A stretch of 64,000 nucleotides of DNA from Caulobacter sp. (GTDB taxonomy: Bacteria; Pseudomonadota; Alphaproteobacteria; Caulobacterales; Caulobacteraceae): the NCBI GenBank assembly GCA_030645575.1, contig JAUSMJ010000001.1:1-64000 (forward strand), given 5' to 3'. Below are positions 53,875 to 61,670 of the stretch, one piece after another (within the stretch, counting starts at the first letter, position 1; the number at the start of each line of letters is the position of its first letter). Below the pieces are notes generated by a model. The model saw only the letters and a program-made list of their open reading frames with translations, searched no databases and was not told where the DNA came from. The position numbers and the translations under genes were made by a program.

Positions 53875-54891
53875 TCATGTCTTTTCGAGTATCGCCCGCG
53901 CCCTGTCCGGCAACAGGCTGACCGCCTCGTCCAGCAGCTTGCGCCACTCCGGCCCCCGGTCCCGCGCCTCGCCATAGGCGTCCCGCAGGGCGAAGGGGTC
54001 GATCACGCCAAGGGCTTGAATGAGGCTGACCGCTTGATGAAAGTCCTTCGGGCTCTTGGGATTGGCCGGCCCGCGTTTGCGCGAGATGATCAGCTTGTGG
54101 ACCGCGAACCGGGCCGGGGCCGGGACCCTCACCAGCACCCCGTCTTCGTGAAGGGTTGCCGCATCGATCGTCTCGCGAAGCAGGAAGTCCATGAATCGGA
54201 GCGGTGTGGCGTCCGTCCGCAGGGGCCTGAGCCGGGAGCTTGATTCGTCGCCGCCACCGCGACTGGTTGTCAGGACATCAACCGCGAACCCGTCCGGCAG
54301 CACGTAGCGGGCGACCCTCGCCGGTTCCAGGGGCTTGGAGACGGGCCGGAAATCCTCGCTGACTCCCCGCAGCAGGTCGAAGAACGACTGTTCCAGTTCG
54401 TCGTCCAGCGCGACCGAAACGCCATAGTCCTGGGCGATGTCCAGATCGCCCGTTCGCAGCGCGGGGAGCGGGAGGTTCACGCCCAGCAATCCAGGATAGT
54501 GCTGGAACGCCACGGTCCCCACCAGCGCACCGCGCAGCCGGAAGAGCCCTGCCTCCGAAAGGCTCCTGATCACCTTTCCCGTCCGGTCGTCCGCCCCAGG
54601 CAGCCCGGCCGCGAGGAGCGATCTGACGATCGTGCGGCGCACATTGGCGCCGACCTGCTGGTCCTTTGCGCGTTTGATCATGGCCAGCAGGGCATCCGTT
54701 TCCGGGCCCAGGTAGCGCTCCGTCCGCTTGCCATTCGCCTGGGGGGGGCGGACGTACCAGTAGTAGCGGCCTTTGCGTTCACGCCGAAGGAACGCCGCGT
54801 CCCGGCCGAACGCGCTGATCTGTTGCAGCCGCAGCTGATCCAGCAACTCTGCCAGACTGGTCTGGATCGCCAGTGGAATGCGATCGAGCAT
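53875..54891 (-). CDS. Nucleotidyltransferase-fold protein (GSU2403/NTP_transf_8-like)
   Basis: 338-residue protein resembling the GSU2403 family with an AbiEii-like nucleotidyltransferase fold. RRERKGRYYWYVRPPQ and RTERYLGPETDALLAMI are typical N-terminal segments. GALVGTVAFQHYPGLLGV and LRTGDLDIAQDYGVSV carry the G-x-x-x-F and D-x-D-like metal positions. FAVHKLIISRKR lies in the helical C-terminal part. What it modifies is unknown; relatives include toxin and defence components, but no antitoxin gene is adjacent. GGAG 7 nt before ATG 54891 decides the start. Two inverted repeats lie just upstream, and that region is AT-richer than its surroundings. Confidence 0.8.
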   Translation of the reverse strand: MLDRIPLAIQTSLAELLDQLRLQQISAFGRDAAFLRRERKGRYYWYVRPPQANGKRTERYLGPETDALLAMIKRAKDQQVGANVRRTIVRSLLAAGLPGADDRTGKVIRSLSEAGLFRLRGALVGTVAFQHYPGLLGVNLPLPALRTGDLDIAQDYGVSVALDDELEQSFFDLLRGVSEDFRPVSKPLEPARVARYVLPDGFAVDVLTTSRGGGDESSSRLRPLRTDATPLRFMDFLLRETIDAATLHEDGVLVRVPAPARFAVHKLIISRKRGPANPKSPKDFHQAVSLIQALGVIDPFALRDAYGEARDRGPEWRKLLDEAVSLLPDRARAILEKT

Positions 54892-54903
54892 CGCCATTCT
54901 CCA

Positions 54904-54935
54904 GTTGCCACCACTTCCCGCCATGTGGTGGCAAC
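54904..54935. promoter_or_regulatory. Inverted repeat at the start of the nucleotidyltransferase gene
   Basis: Perfect 11-bp arms GTTGCCACCAC / GTGGTGGCAAC separated by 10 bp, 13 bp before the chosen ATG. It overlaps the ribosome-binding region, so it fits an operator or an mRNA hairpin limiting translation. Confidence 0.6.
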
Positions 54936-54960
54936 CGGGCTAATAAATCAATAGCTTGGA

Positions 54961-54991
54961 GTTATACGCAGATCGCATTCCTGCGTATAAC
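54961..54991. promoter_or_regulatory. Second inverted repeat upstream of the nucleotidyltransferase gene
   Basis: Perfect 11-bp arms GTTATACGCAG / CTGCGTATAAC with a 9-bp spacer, three bases past the ligase stop. It could be a terminator of the upstream operon (no T-run) or an operator. The sequence is unrelated to the repeat at 54904. Confidence 0.6.
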
Positions 54992-54993
54992 CC

Positions 54994-56535
54994 TCACACC
55001 ACGTTGCCGTCCGTCTTACCCCAGTAGGCGTCGCGGATCAGGCGTTTGTAGATCTTGCCCGTGTCGTGGCGGGGCAGCTGTTGCATGAAGTCGAACTGGC
55101 GGGGCCGCTTCACGCCGCTGAGGTTGGCGCGGACGAAGTCGTTCAGCTCGGCGGCCAGGTCGTCGCCGGCATCGGCCCAGTCGGCCGGCTGGATCACCGC
55201 CACGACCTTCTCGCCCATCTCCTCGTCCGGGGCGCCGACCACGGCCACGTCGGCCACCTTGGGGTGGGTCACCAGCAGGTTCTCGATCTCCTGCGGATAG
55301 ATGTTCACCCCGCCGGAGATGATCATGAAGCTCTTGCGATCGGTCAGATAGAGGAAGCCCTCCTCGTCCAGCCAGCCCACGTCGCCCAGCGTGGTCCAGC
55401 CGTGCTGGTTCTTGGCCTCGGCCGTCTTCTTCGGGTCGTTGTGGTATTCGTAGGCTCCGCCGCCGGCGAAATAGACGCCGCCTTCCTGGCGCGGCGGCAG
55501 GGGGTTGCCGTCCTCGTCGCAGATCTTCACCTCGGCCGTCAGGCCCTTGCCGACCGAGCCCTTGTGGCCCAGCCACTCTTCGGAATTGATCGCGGTCAGG
55601 CCGTTCCCCTCGGTGCCCGCGTAGTATTCGTGGATGATCGGGCCCCACCAGGCGATCATCTGCTCCTTGACTGGCACGGGGCAGGGGGCGGCGGCATGGA
55701 ACACCGCCTGCAGCGAGGAGACGTCGTACCGGGTTCGGACCTCTTGCGGCAGCTTGAGCATCCGCACGAAGTGGGTCGGAACCCACTGGGCGACCGTGAT
55801 CTTGAACTGCTCGATGTATTTCAGCGCCAGTTCCGGATCGAATTTCTCCATCACCACCACCGTGCCGCCCAGCTGCAGCATGCCGGCAGACCAGCCCAGC
55901 GGGGCGGCGTGATAGAGCGGCGCGGGCGAGAGGTAGACGCTGTCGGGCGAAGAGCCATAGAGGCCCACCAGAAGCATCATCAGCGGGCCGGGCGTCTCGC
56001 CGACGCCACCCTCGGGCAGGGCCCGGCGCACGCCCTTGGGCCGGCCGGTGGTGCCTGAGGAATAGAGCATGGTCATGCCGGGCGAGGGGTCGTCGATCAT
56101 GGTGGTCGGGAAGGCCGCCCGGGCCTCCTCGAAGCTCTCGAACGGCGGGACCACGCCGTCGCACATGTAGAGCTTCACGCCGGGTAGCAGGGCCGCCGCC
56201 TCGGTGGCCGTGGCCGCCAGGCTCTTGCCGGTGATCAGCACCTTCGCGCCGCAGTCGCCGACGATGTACTCGATCTCGCCGGCGGTCAGCTTGGACGAGA
56301 TGCAGGTGATGTAGAGGCCCGCCCGCTCCGTGGCGTAGAGGATCTCGTAGTAGCGCGGGCTGTTGTCCATGAAGACCGCCACCGCGTCGCCGCGCTTCAG
56401 CTCCAGCGAGCGGAACAGGTGCGCCCCCTGGTTGGCGCGCTGGTCGAGCTGGCCATAGGTCACGGACTCGCCCGTGCCGGCCATGATGTAGGCGACCTTG
56501 TCGGGCATCGTGCGGGCGTGGTGGATCGGGTGCAT
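54994..56535 (-). CDS. Acyl-CoA synthetase (AMP-binding)
   Basis: 513-residue ANL-superfamily ligase. LYSSGTTGRPKGVRRAL binds AMP; EYYAGTEGNGLTAI, TTLGDVGWLDEEGFLYLTDR and SGGVNIYPQEIENLL are core motifs; the C-terminal lysine is in RHDTGKIYKR. Wording is close to the sphingomonad/Caulobacter acyl-CoA synthetases for bulky or long-chain acids. Last gene of a tight operon: 8 bp after the Cys-rich small gene, which is 3 bp after the GMC oxidoreductase gene. The substrate is probably the acid produced from that oxidation, by inference. Confidence 0.93.
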   Translation of the reverse strand: MHPIHHARTMPDKVAYIMAGTGESVTYGQLDQRANQGAHLFRSLELKRGDAVAVFMDNSPRYYEILYATERAGLYITCISSKLTAGEIEYIVGDCGAKVLITGKSLAATATEAAALLPGVKLYMCDGVVPPFESFEEARAAFPTTMIDDPSPGMTMLYSSGTTGRPKGVRRALPEGGVGETPGPLMMLLVGLYGSSPDSVYLSPAPLYHAAPLGWSAGMLQLGGTVVVMEKFDPELALKYIEQFKITVAQWVPTHFVRMLKLPQEVRTRYDVSSLQAVFHAAAPCPVPVKEQMIAWWGPIIHEYYAGTEGNGLTAINSEEWLGHKGSVGKGLTAEVKICDEDGNPLPPRQEGGVYFAGGGAYEYHNDPKKTAEAKNQHGWTTLGDVGWLDEEGFLYLTDRKSFMIISGGVNIYPQEIENLLVTHPKVADVAVVGAPDEEMGEKVVAVIQPADWADAGDDLAAELNDFVRANLSGVKRPRQFDFMQQLPRHDTGKIYKRLIRDAYWGKTDGNVV

Positions 56536-56543
56536 GGGGGCTC

Positions 56544-56816
56544 TCAGGTTCGACGTTTCGGCTTCGGCGGCGGCGGGGTGTTCACGATCTCAGCTTTGCA
56601 GCGTTTGGTCGGCGGGGTTCCGCAGATGCGGTTGAGGTCCGCCCAGCCGACACATTTGCCATTGGGCGCGCGGTAGCCCGGACCGCCGTTGCAGCCACAG
56701 CCCGAGCAGCGTCGCGCCTCGGCCGGGCCGGCGATGGCCAGGACGCCGGCGAAGGCGAACACGGCCAGCGCCGTCCCCACCGCACCCAACGCCAGACTTG
56801 TCGCCGCGCGCCGCAT
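56544..56816 (-). CDS. Small secreted cysteine-rich protein
   Basis: 90 residues. The signal peptide (LALGAVGTALAVFAFAGVLAIAG) is cut near AEA at 33-35. The mature part has six Cys (37, 40, 42, 55, 65, 73) within 37 residues, including the CSGCGCNGGPGYRAPNGKC cluster, and a proline/lysine tail (TPPPPKPKRRT). Three disulfides or a metal site are plausible. Function unknown. It is wedged between two catabolic enzyme genes with gaps of 3 and 8 bp, so it is expressed with them. Confidence 0.78.
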   Translation of the reverse strand: MRRAATSLALGAVGTALAVFAFAGVLAIAGPAEARRCSGCGCNGGPGYRAPNGKCVGWADLNRICGTPPTKRCKAEIVNTPPPPKPKRRT

Positions 56817-56819
56817 CAG

Positions 56820-58490
56820 TCAGGCGGCCACGCGCCCGAGGGCGGCTTTGCCCAGGATCATGTCGGCGGCCTTTTCGCCGATCATGATGGTCGGAGCGTT
56901 GGTGTTGCCGCTGACCAGGCGCGGCATGATCGAGGCGTCCACGACCCGCAGGCCCTCGACGCCGCGAACGCGAAGCTGCGCATCGACCACGGCCCGGGGG
57001 CCGTCGCCCATCTGGCAGGTGCCTACAGGGTGATAGAGGGTCGAGCCGCTGGCGCGGGCGAAGGCGAGCAGCGCCTCGTCGCTCTGGCAGTCCGGGCCCG
57101 GGTCCATCTCGTGATCGAGGATGTCCGCCAGCGCCTGTTGCTGGCCGATCTTGCGGCCCCATTTCAGGCCGGCGACGGTCACCTCCTGGTCGAGCGGATC
57201 GTCCAGATAGTTGGCGAAGATCGCCGGATGGTCCGCCGGGTTGGCGGACTTGATGCGCACCCAGCCCCGGCTTTCGGGCCGCAGCTGGCAGGGCGCGATG
57301 GTCATGCCCGGCGCGCCTTCCAGTTCCATCACCTGATCGTTGAACAGCTTCTCCAGGTCCATGGTCGCCGGCAGGATGTGAAACTGGATATCCGGTCCAG
57401 CCAGGTCCGGGCGCGACTTGCAGAAGGCCGCCACATGCGCGGCCGACAGGGTCAGCATGCCCTTGCGGGTGAACAGGTACTTCATCGCCTCGACGGCGAG
57501 CCGGCCGCCCTTGCTCTGCTCGTTGACCGAGATCGTACCCGGCTTGAGGCGATAGCGGAGGGCGGTGATGTAGTGGTCCTGCAGGTTTTCGCCGACGCCC
57601 GGCAGGTCGGCCACGACCGGCACGCCATGCAGCTTTAGCAGCGCGGCGGCGCCGATGCCCGACAGCTGAAGCAGTTGCGGCGAGTTGATCGCCCCGCCGG
57701 CCAGAATCACCTCGCCCGCCGCCCGGGCCGAGCGTTTGACGCCGTTCTGGACGAATTCGACGCCTGTCGCGCGCTTGCCTTCGATCAAAACCCGGCTGGC
57801 CAGGGCGTTGGTCTCGACCCGAAGGTTCGGGCGACCCATGGCCGGGTGGAGATAGGCGACGGCGGACGAGCACCGCGCTCCGTTCTTCTGGGTCACCTGA
57901 TACCAGGTGGCGCCTTCCTGGTTGACGCCGTTGAGGTCGTCGATCCGTGGGATGCCGGCCTGGTCGCAGGCATTGATCAGGGCCTCGGAAATCGGGTGAG
58001 CGTCGCGCATGTTGGCGACGTTGAGCGGCCCCCCGACGGCGTGCAGGTCGCTGCCGCCCCGCTCCTGGTTCTCCGCCCGTCTGAAATAGGGCAGCACGTC
58101 GTCCCAGGCCCAGCCCTCGCAGCCTAGCTGGCGCCAGCCGTCATAGTCGGCCTGCTGTCCGCGGACATAGAGCATGGCGTTGATCGACGATGATCCGCCC
58201 AGCACCTTGCCGCGCGGCCAGACATGCTGGCGGCCGTCCGAGCCCGGGTCGGGCTCGGTCATGAACAGCCAGTTGACCTTTGGGTCCTTGAGGGTCTGCG
58301 AATAGCCGACCGGCACATGGATCATCAGGTTCGACATGAACTGCGAGGGGTTCTTCGTCGGCCGGTCGTCGCCGCCGGCCTCGAGCAGCAGGACCCTGGT
58401 CTTGCCGTCGGCGCTGAGCCGGTTGGCCAGCACGCAGCCGGCGCTGCCGGCGCCGACGATGATGTAGTCCGCCTCGATGGTTTCGCTCAC
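56820..58490 (-). CDS. GMC family oxidoreductase (choline-dehydrogenase-like)
   Basis: 556-residue FAD alcohol oxidase/dehydrogenase. IIVGAGSAGCVLANRLS holds the FAD loop (Gly13-18), and LLEAGG follows. WPRGKVLGGSSSINAMLYVRGQ is GMC signature 1, and GAINSPQLLQLSGIG is signature 2. The C-terminal catalytic His and Asn are in TLYHPVGTCQMG and VSGNTNAPTIMI. It oxidises a primary alcohol, possibly long-chain or terpenoid, to an aldehyde. First gene of the operon with the Cys-rich protein and acyl-CoA ligase; divergent from the broken P450 gene. Confidence 0.95.
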   Translation of the reverse strand: MSETIEADYIIVGAGSAGCVLANRLSADGKTRVLLLEAGGDDRPTKNPSQFMSNLMIHVPVGYSQTLKDPKVNWLFMTEPDPGSDGRQHVWPRGKVLGGSSSINAMLYVRGQQADYDGWRQLGCEGWAWDDVLPYFRRAENQERGGSDLHAVGGPLNVANMRDAHPISEALINACDQAGIPRIDDLNGVNQEGATWYQVTQKNGARCSSAVAYLHPAMGRPNLRVETNALASRVLIEGKRATGVEFVQNGVKRSARAAGEVILAGGAINSPQLLQLSGIGAAALLKLHGVPVVADLPGVGENLQDHYITALRYRLKPGTISVNEQSKGGRLAVEAMKYLFTRKGMLTLSAAHVAAFCKSRPDLAGPDIQFHILPATMDLEKLFNDQVMELEGAPGMTIAPCQLRPESRGWVRIKSANPADHPAIFANYLDDPLDQEVTVAGLKWGRKIGQQQALADILDHEMDPGPDCQSDEALLAFARASGSTLYHPVGTCQMGDGPRAVVDAQLRVRGVEGLRVVDASIMPRLVSGNTNAPTIMIGEKAADMILGKAALGRVAA

Positions 58491-58674
58491 GCGGTCGCTC
58501 CCTGGTTCCTCGGTAACCGGCGCGTCTGGTGCGCGCCTGATCGCTGATCACCTTACGTGCGCGGCAGGCCGTCTGGGAAGGGCGCCGTTGCGGAAGCTGA
58601 CGCCAGGTGACGATTGCCCCACGGGGGCGCTCCCGTATGGTCACCCGAACAGCGACAATCCGGGAGGATGCGGC

Positions 58675-59112
58675 GTGGAACTGATCAGCGAGACGGCAAT
58701 CGGCGGCCGCGCGGGACCGAACTTCCCGACTACCTAGCCGACGCTGGGCGGCGTCGATCTGACCGACATCATGAGTTTCGCCGGCGGCCAGTCGTGGGCC
58801 GACTTCGCCCGCATGCGGGCCGAGGCCCCGGTCATGTGGCACAGTGAATCGCGCCACGAGGGACCCGGCTTCTGGGCCGTCACGCGCCACGCCGACGTCA
58901 CGCGGGCCAACGCCGATCGGCACATCGCGTTCGGCTACGGCCCGCACACCTGCATCGGCAAGCGGGTGGCGCAGATCCAGCTGGAAGAGGCCTATCGCCA
59001 GATCCTCGCCCGCTTCCCCGACATGCGCTGGACCGGCGAGATCGACATCGCGCCGAACAATTTCGTGCATGCCATCCGCAAGCTGGGCGTCAGTTTCACG
59101 CCGGAGCGGTAG
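58675..59112 (+). pseudogene. Cytochrome P450, internally deleted and with an early stop
   Basis: Remnant of a CYP of the sort that hydroxylates terpenes, sterols or fatty acids. A GTG at 58675 after GGGAGG begins the frame; TAG stops it at 58735, and the same frame resumes at ATG 58771. The next ~48 codons match P450 N-terminal sequence (FAGGQSWADFARMRAEAPVMW, GFWAVTRHADVT). Near 58915 the frame passes directly into the heme-binding end FGYGPHTCIGKRVAQIQLEEAY and runs to the normal C-terminus (IRKLGVSF). About 250 residues, including the oxygen-binding I-helix and the ExxR helix, are missing. It cannot be an active P450. Its position beside the GMC gene suggests it once belonged to that pathway. 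Confidence 0.9.
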
Positions 59113-59133
59113 GGCGGCGTGACCGGACCGGGC

Positions 59134-60363
59134 TCAGGTCGCCCATAGCGACGATATCGGCGCGGCCCAAAGACGGTCGCCAAACGGCAAGGTTTCGTCT
59201 CCGTCGTACAGCACGACGCCGATGCGGAAGTCCTCACCGGCCGCCGTGGCGAGTTTCCTGAGGCCCGCGAAGTCCGCCGCGGTGACCGTCGCGCTCGCCT
59301 TGACCTCGACGCCGACGACGGCGCCGCTGCCGTTCTCGAGGACGAAGTCCACCTCGACCTGATCCTTGTCCCGATAGTGGGAAAAGGCGATCGGATCCTC
59401 CGCCACCGTGGCGAGCTTCTCCAGTTCGGCGAAGACGAAGCCTTCGAGCAGTGGTCCGAACGCGGTGCGGTCCGCTTTCACCCTCGCGAGGGTCAGGCGG
59501 CGGCTGGCCGCGACAAGTCCGGTGTCCTGGAAATGGAGCTTGGGCGTCTTGATCAGCCGCTTCAGGGCGTTCCTGTGCCAGGCTTCGAGCCGTCGGACGA
59601 TGAACAGTTGTTCCAGGAGGTTCAGGTAGGTAGCGACAGTGTGGCTGCTCAGGCCGAGTTTGCCGCCGAGGTCGGAGAAGTTGGTCAGTTGTCCGATCTG
59701 GATGGCCAGCGCATCAATCAGGCGTCTGGCCTGAACCGGTTTCTCGACGGACGCGATATCGGCCAGATCGCGCTGAACGATCGCGTCGAGATACTGCCGA
59801 CACCAGGCGAGACGCCGGCCTTCATTGTCGCGAGACAGGACTTCCGGATAGCCGCCGGCAAACACCTTTCCGATGAGCACGTCGCCCGTTGCGCCACGCT
59901 CGACATGGCGCGGTGGTTCGCCTTCGAACAACGCGACGAGGAAGACGGGGTTCGTGGCCCGTGCCAGTTCGGCCTGGGACAACGGCAGCAGCGTGGCGAC
60001 TTCGATGCGGCCGGCGAGGGACTCCTGCGCCGCGGGCATGGTCAGAACATTGGCGGACCCGGTGATCAGGAAGCGGCCCGGTCGGCGATCCGCGTCGATC
60101 GACTGCTTCAAGGCGAGCATGAGCGCCGGAGCGCGTTGAATCTCGTCGATGACCGCCTTGTCCAGATCGCGCACAAAGCCGACAGGGTTGCTGTTCGCGG
60201 CTTCCAGGACAGTCTGGTCGTCGAGCGTCAGATAACGCCACTCCGAGGTGACGATGGTTTTGACGAGCGTCGTTTTCCCCGATTGCCGTGGTCCATTGAT
60301 TGCTACGACCGGCGTGTCGCTCATTGCGGCTCGTATGCGATCTTCGATGAGCCGCTTGTACAT
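59134..60363 (-). CDS. AAA ATPase with DUF4143 domain
   Basis: 409-residue P-loop ATPase. Walker A is NGPRQSGKTTL (24-33), Walker B is KAVIDEIQRAP, and LITGSANVL is sensor-like. The C-terminal DUF4143 part (FGPLLEGFVFAELEKL, YRDKDQVEVDFVLE, VGVEVKASATV) has a restriction-endonuclease-like D/E-x-K pattern (VDFVLE, GVEVKAS). The family is common and often horizontally moved, of unknown role. Upstream of its start is an AT-richer region with 22-bp-phased direct repeats. No partner gene is adjacent. Confidence 0.92.
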   Translation of the reverse strand: MYKRLIEDRIRAAMSDTPVVAINGPRQSGKTTLVKTIVTSEWRYLTLDDQTVLEAANSNPVGFVRDLDKAVIDEIQRAPALMLALKQSIDADRRPGRFLITGSANVLTMPAAQESLAGRIEVATLLPLSQAELARATNPVFLVALFEGEPPRHVERGATGDVLIGKVFAGGYPEVLSRDNEGRRLAWCRQYLDAIVQRDLADIASVEKPVQARRLIDALAIQIGQLTNFSDLGGKLGLSSHTVATYLNLLEQLFIVRRLEAWHRNALKRLIKTPKLHFQDTGLVAASRRLTLARVKADRTAFGPLLEGFVFAELEKLATVAEDPIAFSHYRDKDQVEVDFVLENGSGAVVGVEVKASATVTAADFAGLRKLATAAGEDFRIGVVLYDGDETLPFGDRLWAAPISSLWAT

Positions 60364-60430
60364 GGGTTCAGTGACCAGGCTGGATTGCGTAAGTTTCGAT
60401 GAAGTGCCTTATAAAGATTGAACCTTCTAC

Positions 60431-60510
60431 CGTCCAATTTGAAATAGAAGCTCGTCCAATTTGAAATGACTGGTCGTCCAATTTGAAACGACGGCCGTCC
60501 AGCCTGGATT
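60431..60510. promoter_or_regulatory. Phased direct repeats upstream of the AAA-DUF4143 gene
   Basis: CGTCCAATTTGAAAT occurs at 60431 and 60453, CGTCCAATTTGAAAC at 60475, and a degenerate CGTCCAGCCTGGATT at 60496. Spacings are 22, 22 and 21 bp, two helical turns. The 7-bp gaps differ. This resembles a row of sites for one DNA-binding protein. It lies 68 bp upstream of the minus-strand gene; the rest of 60364-60685 has no supported gene. Confidence 0.7.
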
Positions 60511-60685
60511 GGTCGATCGCTTATGATCCCCGTCGATGAACGCACTCGATCAGTGCGGCCGCGACGCCTTGGCCGGGGTGGAGAGGGCGCACATCGACGC
60601 GGCGCGACGTTCGTCGAGCCCCTTGCCTTCCCCGACGTTCGGCCGTCTTCATACGCGCGTTTGAACGCCGCGCTCAGGAGTCGCC

Positions 60686-61573
60686 ATGGCCAGCCCCACC
60701 TTCGAGACCATCCTCTATGACGTCGAGGATGGCATCGCGACGATCACCATGAACCGGCCCGACCGGATGAACGCCTTCACGCCACAGATGATGCTGGACA
60801 TGATCGCGGCCTTCGACGCCACGGACGCCGACGACGACGTCAAGGTGGTCATCGTCACCGGCGCGGGTGATCGCGCGTTCTGCGCCGGGGCGGACCTGGG
60901 CAGCGGCGGCTCGACCTTCGACTACGGCAAGCAGGACAACCCCACCCGCGAGGGGGCCAAGGTCAATGGCGTCTATCGCGACGGCGGCGGCCGGCTGACC
61001 CTGCGCATCTACGACAGCCTCAAGCCGGTGATCGGGGCGATCAACGGCGCGGCCGTCGGCATCGGCGTGACCATGCAGCTGCCGATGGACATCCGCATGG
61101 CCTCGACCAGCGCGCGGTTCGGCTTCGTCTTCGCCCGCCGCGGCATCACGCCGGAAGCCGCCTCGTCCTGGTTCCTGCCGCGGCTGGTCGGCATGCAGCA
61201 GGCGCTGGAGTGGTGCTACACCGGTCGCGTGTTCGGGGCGCAGGAGGCCCTCGACGGCGGCCTGATCCGGTCGATCCACGCGCCGGAAGACCTGCTGCCG
61301 GCGGCCCGCGCCCTGGCGCGCGAGATCGCCGACAACACCGCGCCCGTGTCGATCGCCCTGACCCGCCAGATGCTCTGGCGCATGGCCGGCGCCGACCAGC
61401 CGATGGAAGCGCACAAGGTCGATAGCCGGGCGATCATGGCCCGGGGCGCGCAGGGCGACGCCAAGGAAGGCGTCACCTCCTTCCTGGAGAAGCGCCAGCC
61501 GGCCTATCCGGACAAGGTTTCGACCGACCTGCCGGACATCTGGCCCTACTGGGACCAGCGCGAGTTCACGTAG
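60686..61573 (+). CDS. Enoyl-CoA hydratase/isomerase family protein (crotonase fold)
   Basis: 295-residue crotonase. ITMNRPDRMNAFTPQMM and AFCAGADLGSGGSTFD give the CoA/oxyanion region; KPVIGAINGAAVGIGVTMQLPMDIRMAS the second oxyanion Gly; FGFVFARRGITPEAASSWFLPRLVG carries the catalytic Glu position. GHQEAL-like GAQEALDGGLI follows. It hydrates or isomerises enoyl-CoA in beta-oxidation-like routes. It stands alone here; the ribosome site is CAGGAG just before the ATG. Confidence 0.94.
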   Translation: MASPTFETILYDVEDGIATITMNRPDRMNAFTPQMMLDMIAAFDATDADDDVKVVIVTGAGDRAFCAGADLGSGGSTFDYGKQDNPTREGAKVNGVYRDGGGRLTLRIYDSLKPVIGAINGAAVGIGVTMQLPMDIRMASTSARFGFVFARRGITPEAASSWFLPRLVGMQQALEWCYTGRVFGAQEALDGGLIRSIHAPEDLLPAARALAREIADNTAPVSIALTRQMLWRMAGADQPMEAHKVDSRAIMARGAQGDAKEGVTSFLEKRQPAYPDKVSTDLPDIWPYWDQREFT

Positions 61574-61670
61574 TGCCTGGCCCGACGGTCACCACCGGTT
61601 AACAGGCGTCTGTTGTCATGGCGGCCGCGGCGCGTTCCGACGCCGCCCCCTTTTCCGCGCCCCGTGACCC

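Noticed and set aside
60431..60510. CRISPR-like array
   Set aside because: Gaps between repeats are only 6-7 bp, the repeat is 15 bp and no cas gene is present.
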